From Capitulum mitella (taxonomy: Eukaryota; Arthropoda; Thecostraca; Pollicipedomorpha; Pollicipedidae), in the NCBI GenBank assembly GCA_030062745.1, contig CP099848.1, positions 18,463,081 through 18,527,080 on the forward strand: 64,000 bases of DNA. The letters run 5' to 3'. A program made the position numbers and the translations under genes. Positions 49,946 through 61,289 of this stretch are shown here, in pieces. Position 1 is the stretch's first letter, and each line of letters opens with the position of its first letter. The notes beneath the pieces were generated by a model. It was not told the DNA's origin. It did not search any database and saw only the letters and a list, made by a program, of their open reading frames with translations.

Positions 49946-52190
49946 TCACAAGGTAGGAGACAGCTCGTCAAGTTTGCGTACAAGCTCTTCATGGGTTCGA
50001 GAGGCGGTGATGTCCGGCAGCAGGCCGTTCCAAGACGAGGCCGCGCGATATGAAAAAGCCCTGTGGGCCACAGACAGACCGAACGTAGGCGGGTTTAACC
50101 CTATTCCCGGCAGGGGGGCTGAATCGCCCCCCCCCCCTCGGGTTTTTTGCTTGCCAATTCCAGGCTTTCAAACGCAGCTTCACGAAACTTGGTGAATTTT
50201 CCTAGCTATTCTTTCTACGTGCCGTGACAAAATTTCAAAATTCTGTTTGGCTCAGGGGCGGAACCAGGCAACGTTTTTGGGGGGCACCTCAGGCCGTTTT
50301 TGGCCATATTGAGGGTAAAAGGAAAATGTCTGCCAAAAATGGCGTGTTTAAGATACAACTTAAAACCTTATATGGACGTATAGTAAAATAGCTGGGCAAC
50401 ATGGAGATACAATTTTGTTCATGTGAGGTCACTTTACAAGATCAGGTCAAGGTCAGAAGTCAAAATTTGTTTTTTGCAATAATTTTGGCACCGTTTTTTC
50501 AAATACACAACCCGGAATATATATGACGTAGAACGGTGCCCTCTACTTATATACCAGCTTGACATCAGGTCGGGTCACGGAGCTATGACCTAAAATGTCA
50601 GTGCGCGTACCCTATATCGCAATAGCCATAAAATGAATTTTTGAATTAGAGTGAACTCAAATGATTGAAAACATTTAAAGATAACATTAAATGCACAGTA
50701 GATGATTCCAAGTGACCCCAAGGTCACTGGAGGTCATTTTAAGTCAAAGGCCACAAGTTGATTTGAAGAACGTGTGACCATGACAGTCTCCCCTTTTTCA
50801 TGTCCCTGGCACCGCTTATGCTGACATTATACAGACATTGTAATGCGATTTGTATTTCTTTAGCATAACATGACTAGCAGAAGCCAAAAAAAGTGTTTTT
50901 GACTCTTTTGTTCATTCAGTTGTTAGAAAGCTAATCCTAGAAACCTATTTTTGAAACCCTGTGAATGCCCATGAATCTTCTCAAAATTTCAGATTTGTGT
51001 ACCCATAGTAAAAGCCCTATCCATAACCTCTCGATTCATGCCAGTTTCATTGAAATCGGTCGATAAACAACGGAGTCATAAGAATTCCAAAAGTGCCTCC
51101 CATTCTGACATTTTTACCCCCCTGTATCCACACATTTCAAAATTTTGATTTTTTTTTATAAAAATGTAGTTCACGTCATGCCAAATCGATTGCCGTTTGT
51201 TGCGATCAAATCGGACGAGTAGTTCTCGAGATCTCGGGGGGGAGGCGAATCCGCCCCCTGCCGGGAATCGACCATACCGTCTAGCCCTCCGGGAATACGG
51301 TTAAGGCGTCGGCCGCCGACGCCCGGGTGGCACATTGGGACACAGCGGTGCATGGAGTGAACAAGGACCGGACCGCCATCGGAGCACACGAGTCGTTCAA
51401 GGCTCGGAAGACAGCAACGCTGTCGCGCCTCGCAACTAGGTCACGTACGGCGCGCCAGCCTAGTGCCCTCAAGGTCGCCGACAATGAATCCCGCTTAAGA
51501 GCCCCGGAGACGATCCTGGCCCCAAGGTTGACCACCCTCTGAACTCTGCTAAGGTGGCATGACGCGGCCCCGCCCCGGACCGAAACGCAGTAAAGGATGT
51601 GGGGGAAACATGTAACTGGATTAAGAGCGTCCGGACCTCGGGCGTAAGGTGGTGACGTATCTTATACAAACAGAGCAGGATCTAGTTACACTTTTGGGTA
51701 ACCGTGGATATGTGTTCCTCCCAGGACAAGGAGCTGGAGGTAGGAACCTCCAGCATCTTCATGGACGGAGAAAGGGTTAGTATGTGGCCGACAAGTTAAG
51801 ATGGAAGGATGTGGTCTTCTTGAGGTTATGGGCTGTGCCGGCGAGGAGCAGGGTCGTTTTGGATGGATTCATTCTCAAGGAGTTGGATGTAAAGTAGGAC
51901 TTGACGGCAAGGACAGTCTCTTCTTGCCGGGATTTTACGTTGCATAAAATGATCAGGATGTGTAGAATCTAGCGACTGGGTGTCATCGGCATAGGATACT
52001 AGACGTCCGTGGGGCAGATATGATAGGTCGTTCGTGGAGATGCTAAAGAGGATAGGACAGACAATGGACCCCTGCGGAACACCGTGGGAGAGAGGAAGGG
52101 GAGAGAACCACTTTTCACCACCTTCCACCGATCATCCAGGTAACCCTCGAACTACCTGGGACCGATGCCATACCTCACACATAACGCCAC
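49946..52190 (-). mobile_element. 5'-truncated, decayed LINE (CR1/L2-like reverse transcriptase), split by a TTAA element
   Basis: Minus-strand frames read the end of a non-LTR reverse transcriptase: GVPQGS (palm domain), then the catalytic YADD box near 52000. Further frames (51469-51669 and 51281-51535) carry the region with LRALGWRAVRDLVARRDS. After removing the TTAA element at 50095-51304, the C-terminus continues with FGLSVAHRAFSYRAASSWNGL to a TGA at 49946-49948. The SWNxLP-type C-terminal motif is typical of CR1/L2/Jockey-like LINEs. Frame changes and lost residues show it is dead. The 5' end is missing, as is usual for LINE copies. The 3' side ends in short CTATCTCCTACC-like repeats (about 49885-49945), resembling CR1/L2 tails. 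Exact clade not determined. Confidence 0.8.
50095..51304 (-). mobile_element. TTAA-flanked 1.2 kb non-autonomous element, family 1, copy D (inside the LINE)
   Basis: Bounded by TTAA on both sides. The left end reads TTAACCCTATTCCCGG and the right end is nearly its reverse complement (a single change, GGGAATACGG for GGGAATAGGG). Poly-C/poly-G tracts sit just inside each end. It matches copies A, B and C over about 1.2 kb and carries no recognisable transposase. TTAA target duplication and ends starting CCC are hallmarks of piggyBac-type elements. Keeping a single TTAA restores the interrupted LINE frame, so insertion and target site are directly shown. Contains an AGGTCA DR4 (50722-50737). Strand is given relative to copy C. 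Confidence 0.8.
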
Positions 52191-52218
52191 TCCAGCCCAC
52201 AAACAGCTGTAAAGCTAC

Positions 52219-52385
52219 CTCCGCTGTCGCACAACGTCCAGTCCACACACAGCCGGGGAGCTGTCTCCGCTGTTACACAGCGTCCAGTCCACACACAGCG
52301 GGGGAGGTACCTCCGCTGTCGCACAGCGTCCAGTCCACACACAGCGGGGGACTACCTCCGCTGTTACACAGCGTCCAGTCCACAC
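52219..52385. repeat. 46-bp minisatellite, about 3.6 copies
   Basis: Units start CTCCGCTGT and contain GCGTCCAGTCCACACACAGC; alternate units carry CGCAC or TACAC. It directly borders the truncated 5' side of the LINE. Confidence 0.9.
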
Positions 52386-52426
52386 GGTAGGCCGCAGTGA
52401 CCGCTCGTCGCCAACTGGGAACCAAA

Positions 52427-52562
52427 GTCAGACTGGGACATGACGACTGGGGCGATGCAGTCTGAGTGGGATATGTCTATTGGGGGCCGCAGTCAGACTG
52501 GGACATGTGGACGGGGGTTGCCGTCAGACTGGCACGTACCGACTGGGGGCTGCAGTCTGACA
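52427..52562. repeat. 32-bp degenerate tandem repeat, about 4 copies
   Basis: Units of the type GTCAGACTGGGACATG followed by GACTGGGGGCTGCA, with 31-33 base spacing. Confidence 0.8.
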
Positions 52563-52858
52563 ATGGGATAATGTTCGAAAATTGCAGAACAAAACGGGCG
52601 AAATTCGAGGAGAAATTACTGAGGCCTGGCGAAGTGATGCGGTGGACCAGCATTGGTGGACCAGGGAAAAGAGGTCAGACTGAGACCTTCTTGTCACGGG
52701 GTCAGTCCGCACAGCCGGCTCCAAGGAGGGACAAACGGCAACGCCCGTCCAAATCCCAGGGCGGAGTCTTGAGTCCGCATCAACCCCAAGTTTTTCAGCG
52801 GGACACCTCCGTCCTCCCAGGAGCTGCTGCTTCACGGCTGACACGCCGCCGACAGTGC

Positions 52859-52960
52859 GCGCCTGTATCCGTCCCCGTCTGCATCCGCCAGCGTCCGTGC
52901 CCGGCCGCGCCTGTATCCACCCGTGCCCGTATCCACCCGTGACTGTATCCGCCCGTGGCC
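52859..52960. repeat. 17-18 bp degenerate tandem repeat
   Basis: Repeated CCTGTATCCACCCGTGC-like words across about 100 bases. Confidence 0.65.
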
Positions 52961-54300
52961 GGGCTTCTTGGCCGGCCAGTGGCTTGGCAGCGGCAAGACC
53001 AGCTGCCCGCCGCCCCAGACAGACGGCCCCTCCCAGGGCTTGGTTTGCACGCCTGTAATTCCGGCATGACGTCTGCTCCTGACAGCCGTTACGATAATCG
53101 TCAAGTGCGGTCGCGAGGCATTTCGGTCGGAGCGGCCTTCATTTTTGTGTCACAGTAGATTAATGGTTTTATGCATCGCGAGGCCGACTATCCATTCCAA
53201 AAGAGGAAAAACAGCAATGAACACAAAATCGAACTCGCAAATGGTTTTGCTTCATACTCATGCTAAAAACATCAACCGGAACCTTTTGCCTGCAAAAACA
53301 AGGCGCCTATCAGATAACGGATGGCACTGTGCAGAGTCATAAATCAGATCACGAAAACTAGTTTAGGTTATTCCGACTAAACAACAGAGTAAAACATTCT
53401 ACTGCAAAAATGCTATAATCCCTTTTCAAACGGTTTTGTGGTTGTGAATACTTCAACTGCTCACGAGCTGCAGCACCCATTCCTCAGCACCCTTTTAAAC
53501 AAAGAAGGATACAGTCATTTATCACTACGCAGACCAAGCCTTCTATCTCGAACTGAGTAACAGGTGACAATGTTGGACAAACTGCGTTCATCTTTAAATA
53601 TTCTTTTGGGTAAAAAAGGAAGGATCCGAGAATATGACTCTGACGAGCATGGGGACAACGAGGAAACGCCTTAATAACAGCACTATGAAAAACATCATGA
53701 CTGCCGTGTCGCCACCCACCGTTCGACCCGCAAACTAATCCAGCGAACGCTGGTGGCGCCACCAATGCTCTGAGGGATCTCGTGACATTGACTTGGTGTA
53801 AAGCCGTCAAAGTACCCATTTTCCATTCTTTTCAAAACACCATTTAAGCCGTATACGCGGTTTCTTCCACCTCTAATAACATAAAGTAATGAGTTCCAGT
53901 CATTTGCGTCCAACAGCTACATTCCACAACAATGATGAACCAGAAGTTCTGGTCGTTCCTCAGGAGTATAAATATGATCCTAGGACACAGACAACTGGAT
54001 CCACACACGACACTTACACATTGTTCGAGTGACTCGTTATGCCACTGTTCCTTTGATGTTCCTGAGTTTTTGATTTCCTTGCAAATTATCTTACAAATGG
54101 AGCAAACTGCCTGATAACAGCCTCCTTTCCAACACCCAACAAACGTAGCTCAAAAGATGTCATGTGCACCTGCGATTTTTTAAAACTGTTGCACGAACAA
54201 CATTGTAAAACTGAAAATTTCAAATGAGTTTCGCACGCAGACGAAATACCTCTTCCAACACGGCCAGCTACACGCCAGACGCCGAACACCACAGAAGCAA
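52961..54300. other. Spacer, possible intron of the 54 kb gene
   Basis: Lies downstream (minus sense) of the donor at 54313, so it would be intronic if that exon is real. No coding exon recognised. Confidence 0.35.
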
Positions 54301-54313
54301 GGCGGCGACTGAC

Positions 54314-54712
54314 CTGGTCCGTGGACATTGGCGCCGAGCTCGTCAGCTCGCCGGAGGTCACTGCAGCCTGCTGAACGGCCGGCGACTCCGTCAGCACCTC
54401 GCGGGCGGCCGAGGCGAGGCCGCCGGCGGCACCAGCCGTGTCCGCCACACGGTCGGTCCGGAGTGGCGCCGGCGGTCGACCCCCAGCGGCGGCGTCCGCC
54501 TCGGCCGGCGGCGTGGCCGGCTCCGCGGACCGGCCCCGTCCGGCCTGGGGCGGGTCAGGACCGCCGGCCGCCTCCCCGGCCCGGCCCGCCGCGGGCCAGG
54601 CGGCGCCGGCGGGAGGCGGTGCCGGCCCCGAGGACGGCGAGGTCGGCCCTCCCGAGCCGTGGACGCTGACGGCGGGTGCCGAGGGCGCAGGAAATGCAGC
54701 GTCGTTCGACAT
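54314..54712 (-). CDS. Candidate first coding exon, Pro/Ala/Gly-rich, unidentified gene
   Basis: An ATG at 54712 begins a 133-codon open stretch starting MSNDAAFPAPSAP and ending PMSTDQ, where CAG is followed by GTCAGT, a good phase-0 splice donor. The middle is Pro/Ala/Gly/Arg-rich and looks disordered. The last 45 residues are less biased (a segment with AAREVLTESPAVQQAAV) and could be the start of a structured region. It lies in a CpG-rich island of about 400 bp with AT-rich DNA on both sides, a typical 5' exon setting. Upstream sequence contains possible acceptor AGs, so it may not be the first transcribed exon. No downstream exon was recognised between the donor and the tandem-repeat and LINE-rich region below it. 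No protein family recognised. Confidence 0.4.
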
Positions 54713-57222
54713 GAGGACGCGGGTGTGGCAGCTTCGACTGGATCGGCACAGCAGACCGAGCTGTATGCTTGATGTGAGCTTGCAGCCTCTGATATGGATA
54801 CCTTGGAATGCAGTCACAATACAGAACTTGAGCATTGAACTGGAAATTAAGAGCATGCATAAACAAAACAATCAACCAGTGACAAAGCGTGGTTTCAGTC
54901 TTTCCAGTAATCATGCTGTGGAATTACTCTGGAGATAAAGTTGAGGTAACCAAGTTGAAGCAAGTTATGATTTTAAACACCAAATATTTATACCAATAAA
55001 ACAACAACTTTGTACTGAGTGCTGCACTTTGAAGTTTTTGCCTTTTTAATATTGGAACAGAAACTGTGTTGCATGAACCAAAAGTTATATTGCATTACAA
55101 TGTGCTGTAATCAAACAAGGTACTCAGTCAAGTGTGTCTATAGCAGTCTTGGTAGAGACTATACATTGATGCTGGTAGACATGAAAGGGATCAAAGAGCA
55201 TTGTCCCTCAAGGGCAGTACTGTCCCTCCAGAACTGACTTCCTTCAGACATCAATGAGAAGCATCAGCAGAACTTATTATGCTCTAAAAATGGGGATGAG
55301 GAACCAAACATCTCAAACTGAGGGTGTGTCTGTTATGTGCATGTGTCACTGTGCATGTGTCTTGACTATGTTTTTCATCTATGTCCTGTGACTCAGGTGT
55401 AGTGAATATTGTACTCAATGGATGACTGTACAACTACCAATATAGACATATATGCATACATACACATCACAGGTTAATTCAGGCCTTGTAATAGAAGTTG
55501 CATACCTCAAGTATACTAGTCATGGAATTAATGTTTTTTTGAAATGCACACTAAATCACAATTCCCTTTAAGAATGAAAGTAATATTTTTGCATTATAAG
55601 GTCTCGAAATCACAGCTGAAAAAGGCACTTCAGCCAGGAAAAACTTACTTGAGGGCAAAGAAGGGCAAAAAAGTGCTATGTACTCTGTATCTGTATATGT
55701 ATACTATACATATATCGTACTATGTATGTATTCTGCATTTTCTGCTCTACGCTGACTCAAACTAAGCCATTTGATGTAATTTCCGAAGCGGCAAAAACAT
55801 GCAAGTGATAAACAATGACCGACCTCTAATGTGGTAACAGGAGAACGAGTAGTCCAAGGCTACTATGGAGCAAATTTTGTACATATGCATTGAAGAGCTT
55901 GTACAGATACATTGAAGGGCTTGCACGGGTGCGCATTCATCGTAGATACTGCGCCAGTGAATTGCCGGTAATGGAAGAAGCTCAGCGTTACTAAATTACT
56001 TGTCCTGTTTTCACCAATGATCTTGAAGCATTGTCGCAGGAATACGGAAATCAGAGTTTCAAGACAGATATTTTCTTGCACGGAGAATGCACTAGCCAAA
56101 CCAGAAACTCTGTGTAGTCAGCATCCAGAGCACTCAACCTGTGAGTGCATTTATTATGAAGTACAAGGCAGTGCATTACTTTGCCTTCATTTGGTAGCAA
56201 GTGCATTGCACCCCTCCGATATGGTGGTCGGGTGGTCATAGAATTTAAGAGCGGGACGCAGGCCGCCCACATGTTTTCTTATGGCTATATAAGGCCTAGG
56301 ACTTTTCATGAAACTTCTTGAAATAGCTTCTGTCCTGACCCATAGCTTTAAATGCGTTAATCGGCCATGTCTCCTAATCCGTTTGAGGGGCCTGCACAAA
56401 ACGCCTAGATCATGGATCGCTATAGAGGCAAACAGCAATAAGGCTCTGTTGCAACAGGAGCCTTGCGGGATGCTGAAACAATCTGAAGGAGATGGTAAGG
56501 CGACTGCTGTTCCCAAAGTCAGGTTAAAGTGACTTATCTGGTATGATCTGACAATCACTCATGAAATGCAGACTGGATCGTTTTTATATACTTCAGGACG
56601 TGGGACGACCCGAACCTTTCACAGATCTATGCAGGATATGCGTGAAACTCTGTCAGTTAGACGACAGGCCTTCGGCGTCTCTAATGCGGACGATGGCCTC
56701 AGTCTACTTTATACCAGGCTGACTTATCCGGTTTCATTTGACCATGTAGCCAATTTTTTGCGAACCGTACTGCCCATACACGGTCACTCACTGGGGCAAT
56801 AAGTTCTGGCCTTCGTGTACCCCCGCTTACACCAGCAGACGGCCAACACGCGTTATTTCCACTGAAAATTTTCCAACATGGTCGATTCTTGTACGCAAGC
56901 GATGCAATCTCGCGACAATACTCATACTGCCCTGCTAAGGAGATTCGGGGGGAAAAGTCGGATCACGCGGCATCCGGTCGCACTGGTTCGCCCTGCTTCC
57001 GTTTGTCTCGGTATGCCTGCATGCATCGATATAGCTCAGATGATGCCGCGCATCCTTTTTGAGAATGCACAGTTCGACCCGAACACTACCGTGAACTTAT
57101 CACTAGCATGATCAGTGTTTCCCCTGAGCCAGGGCACATTGTGACATTTCAGTGCACTAATTATGTTTAACTTACGGCATACGCAAACCCACGAGGAACA
57201 CCCACCGCCACGTTGCTCAAAT
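54713..57222. other. AT-rich spacer upstream of the 54 kb exon and downstream of VPS36
   Basis: No gene recognised. Short frames only. TGTG and ATAC-rich stretches at 55330-55480 and 55690-55730. Confidence 0.4.
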
Positions 57223-57487
57223 CAGGGACGTAGCCGGGGGGGCATGAGGGCCATGCCCCTCCTCAGCCAAGCGGTCTGCACTAGATATATAGCGATTTCG
57301 CACGAATACGGAATAGTGACCATATATATGCCGAAAAAACGAACATTATCTTTATTCCCGTGGGTTAAATATGAGGTCAATTACGTAAAATTCCTGCTCT
57401 CTCCTTTAAGCTTTGTCATATGTCAGTGGTATATGACAAAATTTCACATTCCCCCCCCCCCTGAGGAGAATCATGGCTACCAGCCTG
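57223..57487 (+). mobile_element. hAT-like MITE, copy 1 (exact 8-bp TSD)
   Basis: A 265 bp element with ends CAGGGACGTAGCCGGGG and CATGGCTACCAGCCTG, flanked by the identical 8-bp direct repeat GCTCAAAT (57215-57222 and 57488-57495). Eight-base duplications and CAGGG-type ends are hAT-superfamily features. The interior is shared with four other copies (AGCCAAGCGGTCTGCACTAG, ACCATATATATG). Noncoding. It lies just downstream of VPS36 (which reads toward it). Confidence 0.85.
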
Positions 57488-57946
57488 GCTCAAATGCAAC
57501 CGAAAATGAAATGTGAAGAAAAAATGTCGGCCCAGCGCATGTGCATCCTTTCCGCCAGTCACTGACAATACAAAGCAATATGTCACCTTGTATTCTCCAG
57601 ACGGCAACAGGATATGATGACAAAAACGGCAGTCAGACGCAAATATGTCCGGCAACAATGCCTGACGGTTAACGTGCGCAGATTAGCATCACGACATCGA
57701 AACACGTGGTCTTCACTCCGTGTACGCTCCCAATAAACTGATTGTTGTCTACGGGTCCTCCGTCAGTTTAAGCTGGTTTTCGGAAGAGAAACCACCACTG
57801 CCAGCACCTACAAGAGAATAACACACCGCACAATCTGGCGTCTCCTATGACTGATTCTCCACGTATCGCACGGGAAATGTCAACAACCCAAATGTTCTCA
57901 ACCACATTAAGTCCGTGCCAAGACCCCGCGGCGCTGGGCCTCGCCG
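57488..57946 (-). other. VPS36 3' flank
   Basis: Expected to hold the VPS36 3' UTR. I see no canonical AATAAA on the minus strand here; the AATAAA at 57732 is on the plus strand. There is no oligo(A)/oligo(T) tract at the end of the coding region that would mark a retrocopy. Confidence 0.4.
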
Positions 57947-59098
57947 CTAAGTGGCGTCGGCCTCCTCTAGGAAGCGGTTCGGATAGAAGACCAAGCCCTG
58001 CATGGACTCGTCGCGGCAAGCCCCGGCCTTCGTCTCCAGGTACAGCAGGCGCTGCTTGGCCAGCACCACGGAGATGCCCTCGAGCGTGGCGAGCCGCTGC
58101 GCCGTTAGCTGGCCCTCTGCGGCCAGTCGGCGGCGCGTGCCCTCCGCCACAGCGTCCTGGTCCAGCTCGGCCAGCTGCAGCAGCCGCACACCGGACGGCA
58201 GCTCGTGCAGGCGCAGCGGCAGCGCGAGCGGCGCCATCTGGCGCCCGGCCGCCAGCAGGTCCTCGGGCGAGATGAGCTCGAGGCCGCGCGCGCGGTTGGC
58301 GCGGCAGTAGGCGTCAGTGAGCGTGAGCATGCCGCCGGCGCGGCGCACGGGTCCCTCCAGCGTGGCGGCCAGCTGGCGCGCCAGTTCTGCGTGGTAGCGG
58401 TCGCCGCTGCCGTGCGTGCCGCGCGTCACCGGGTCGTCCACACCGAGACTGAGCAGCTGCGCCTGGAAGCGCACCGTCTCGTCCTCGCTGATGCCGCCTT
58501 GGCGCTCGGTGATTTTGGTCGAGATCTGTCGGGAGAGCGCCACCATCTCGCGCGCCGCCTCCATCAGCTTGGCCAGGTCGCGGAAGGCGTCCGAGATGCT
58601 CTGATTCTGCTGCTGCTGCTCCGCCACCAGCTTCTTCTCGATGCCGACGATGCCGGCACGGTAGCCGCGCTTGTCGCCCGACGTGCCGGCCGAGAAGCTG
58701 CCCGTCTTCGCCCACTCCTGGCGCTTCATGACGTCGCCCAGGCGTTCGAACATTTCGTGCATACCGCCCGACCGGAAGGAGAGCTTCACGTGGTTATGGC
58801 TGCTTCTGTTCACGGGGCCGCTGGGTTTCCCTGGGATGGCAGCCGACAGGTGCACCAGAATCTTGTCGCTATGGAAGAAAGTGTGGTCCTCCTTCTCTGC
58901 CAGCACCACATACTTCAGAGGCAGCGCCAGGCACGACCCGCTTGGCTGGCGCCAGAGAAGGCGGTGGTTTGTAAGGGTCAGCAGGCCCCCTTCAAAGTCT
59001 GTTTTGTTGTCCCCATCATAGAGCTGCACATTCTTTTGCTGGCACACTTCTGACTCTGCAAACTGGAGTGATCCATCACTCCACTCAAAGCGATCCAT
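57947..59098 (-). CDS. VPS36: VPS36, ESCRT-II complex subunit (vacuolar protein sorting 36)
   Basis: Complete 383-residue protein in one exon, close to the usual metazoan length of about 386. ESCRT-II acts on endosomal membranes, sorting ubiquitinated cargo into multivesicular bodies; VPS36 supplies the membrane and ubiquitin-binding GLUE domain and joins VPS22 and VPS25. Residues about 1-130 form the GLUE (split PH-like) domain, starting MDRFEW and containing GGLLTLTNHRLLWR (37-50). The family linker AGIVGIE lies at 148-154. Two winged-helix domains of the EAP30 type follow, with NRARGLELISPEDLL (268-282) and the C-terminal FYPNRF (371-376). I chose the ATG giving MDRF because family members start there; the reading frame stays open 16 codons upstream but without an ATG. 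A short CTG repeat encodes QQQQNQ at 161-166. There is no NZF finger insertion, as expected for animals. The C-terminal two thirds of the DNA is much richer in GC than the N-terminal third. Identification is from recalled family features, not a search. Confidence 0.97.
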   Translation of the reverse strand: MDRFEWSDGSLQFAESEVCQQKNVQLYDGDNKTDFEGGLLTLTNHRLLWRQPSGSCLALPLKYVVLAEKEDHTFFHSDKILVHLSAAIPGKPSGPVNRSSHNHVKLSFRSGGMHEMFERLGDVMKRQEWAKTGSFSAGTSGDKRGYRAGIVGIEKKLVAEQQQQNQSISDAFRDLAKLMEAAREMVALSRQISTKITERQGGISEDETVRFQAQLLSLGVDDPVTRGTHGSGDRYHAELARQLAATLEGPVRRAGGMLTLTDAYCRANRARGLELISPEDLLAAGRQMAPLALPLRLHELPSGVRLLQLAELDQDAVAEGTRRRLAAEGQLTAQRLATLEGISVVLAKQRLLYLETKAGACRDESMQGLVFYPNRFLEEADAT

Positions 59099-59156
59099 GT
59101 TCTGAGGCACGTGACAAACTGAAAGCTGCTGATGAACTCCCAGCACAGGATGCTGT

Positions 59157-60558
59157 CTGGAAAAAGAAGCACAAGTATGACAAAAGACTGAATATTTTAG
59201 CGATGTCTTGCTGACATTAACATCATGTGATTTTCAGGAACAAGCATCTATGATGCCTTTGTAAAACTTTTGGTTTAATCTAAAAGCTCAAAACCCCATC
59301 AAAGTACACAAAATTAATATGCAATGCTTTTTGCTACATAAACTGACATCTGAGATTCCCCAAAATACTGCGCATTTAATTCCCTAACATTCAACTGCAT
59401 GGTGGTACTAAATTTCAAGGTGACAGTTCTCAGAGGGGCAAATGCATAAATCAATCCAAACATCTTCCCTTGCAACTGAGTCCAGTTGAGTGCAGGGATG
59501 TAGCCGGGGGGGCCATGCCCCCCCCCCTGAGCCAAGCAATCTGCACAAGATACATGGCAATTTCACATGAATGTGTAATAGTGATCATATATATGTTACA
59601 AAAGCAAACACTCTATGTTTTTCTGATTAAATATAAGACAAATTGCCAAAAATTGCTGCCTTTTCTTGTAATTTGTCATATGCCTCGGGCATATGACAAA
59701 ATTTGACATTTGGCCCCCTGCCCCTGAGGAAAATCCTGGCTATGTGCTTGGTTAAGTGTACAGTTTGTGTTAGACAGTATAGTATATGTCACAAGGGCCA
59801 ATATGGAGCCCTAGAGGTCTAGAGGTCAATGGGCCTGTCAAATCAGAAAAACCTCAGTGGATTTGGACCACCCCCACACTGACTTCTGAGGTTGTATCTG
59901 GAAGTTTGGCCTGTTTAAAATCTGCTATGTTCCCCATATTACTTTCCCTGCCAAAATAGACCAAGATTGTTTACCAGTAATATAATTGTTTATGAAAGGC
60001 TCCTTTGTTCCATGCAAAAGAACAATAATAAATATTAATAATAATAAATGCAAAATCTGTGCATCCATCGATTGGACAATCCTGAACATATACTGCATTA
60101 TAATGTACCATGAAGTTGCACTATCCACAGTGTAGTGGCTATTAGACAAAATGGTTAAAATAAAGCTGCATTTACAACCTACTTCATCACAGTGGATGCA
60201 AACATGATGTGTGTAGTGCATGAAGGGAAAATGCAGAAATCAGGTACACAATGCATGATGTAAACTGCAACCAATTAGTTTTAGGGTACTTTTACACCAC
60301 ACTGCCCATCAGCATTGCACTTAAGTTCTGACACACACAGGAGCCCCTGTAAATGCAGCTACCTTGCAGTTTGCTTAATTTTTTGGTATTCATGGCGCAG
60401 GCCTCCCACTTTTCATACTCCAGAAATCCGCGTAGTTACCAAGCCATATTATTACCCAACGAAGCACAATTAAAAAATAGTCCAATGGAAGGTATTTAAA
60501 TGCCTTGTCACCATCACAACTTCCTCAAGTAGTCTCTTAAAGTAAATCCGCTACTCAC
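59157..60558 (-). other. Putative 5' UTR intron of VPS36
   Basis: On the minus strand, a pyrimidine-rich tract ending TTCTTTTTCCAG stops at 59157, 58 bases upstream of the VPS36 ATG, and is a strong splice acceptor. The best upstream donor on that strand is GGGGCG|GTGAGT, with the intron starting at 60558. The 1.4 kb between them would hold no VPS36 coding sequence but does hold one hAT-like MITE (59493-59750). The sites are read directly from sequence; their pairing is inference. Confidence 0.45.
59493..59750 (+). mobile_element. hAT-like MITE, copy 2, within the putative VPS36 5' UTR intron
   Basis: A 258 bp copy with ends CAGGGATGTAGCC and GGCTATGTGCTTG. The flanks GTTGAGTG and GTTAAGTG match at 7 of 8 bases, an aged 8-bp target duplication. 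The interior matches copy 1, with a C run near the left end and TCATATATATG in the middle. Confidence 0.8.
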
Positions 60559-60665
60559 CGCCCCAACACGAGTTACAAGCACGGCAGCGACTCCGCGAGA
60601 CAGATCAACCCAGCTTCTAAGCGTTGACGGTTGACAACGTGCCTTGAAATATGACGTCACTGAAA
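60559..60665 (-). promoter_or_regulatory. Putative VPS36 first (noncoding) exon and proximal promoter with CRE
   Basis: A perfect cAMP response element palindrome, TGACGTCA, lies at 60652-60659. It is about 90 bases upstream (minus-strand sense) of the GTGAGT donor that would end a noncoding first exon. CRE sites near the start are common in housekeeping promoters. I see no TATA box at the expected spacing. The transcription start is unknown. Confidence 0.35.
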
Positions 60666-60775
60666 GACCTATCAAAACATGGCCGTCTCGAAACTCGAAA
60701 TAAGCTGAAACGGTACTGGAATGGGACAGGGAGACAGACTGGGCCTGGACAAGGAAAGACATGAGTGCATGGGAG

Positions 60776-61041
60776 CAGGGACGTAGCCAAGGGGGTCCAT
60801 GGGGGCCATGGCCCCCCTGAGCCAAGCGGTCTGCACTAGATATATAGCGATTTCGCAGGCGAAGGAAACAGTGATCATATGTATGCTGCAAAAACAAAGA
60901 TTATTGTTCTCCTGTGCATGAAACATGAGGCGAAGTACATAAAATTGCTGTTTTTTCTATAAATTTCGGCCATATGCCACTGGCATATGACAAAATCTAA
61001 CATTTGGCCCCCTCCTGAGGAGAATCGTGACTACGTTCCTG
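60776..61041 (+). mobile_element. hAT-like MITE, copy 3, upstream of VPS36
   Basis: A 266 bp copy starting CAGGGACGTAGCCAAGGGGG and ending GTGACTACGTTCCTG. The flanks CATGGGAG and CCTGAGAG agree at 6 of 8 bases. The interior (GAGCCAAGCGGTCTGCACTA, ATATATAGCGATTTCGCA) is close to copy 1. It sits 110-480 bp upstream of the proposed VPS36 promoter. Confidence 0.8.
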
Positions 61042-61289
61042 CCTGAGAGGAAACAGGGACAGACACGGAAAACTGGGACAGCACAGAGAAATGGAGGCCC
61101 TAGACGACATTAGGAGAGAGATGAGGACTAACGAAACAGGCATGAAAGGGTATTAGAACAGAATGGCCAAAAAGGACTGCGCTTGGAAAGGGACATGAAA
61201 GGGGATTAGCGACGAGACAGGGACAAGTAAGGAAATGGGACTATCAATTGCTGTTTGAATGGGCCGAATCGTGCGGTTGGTTCTCGAGG

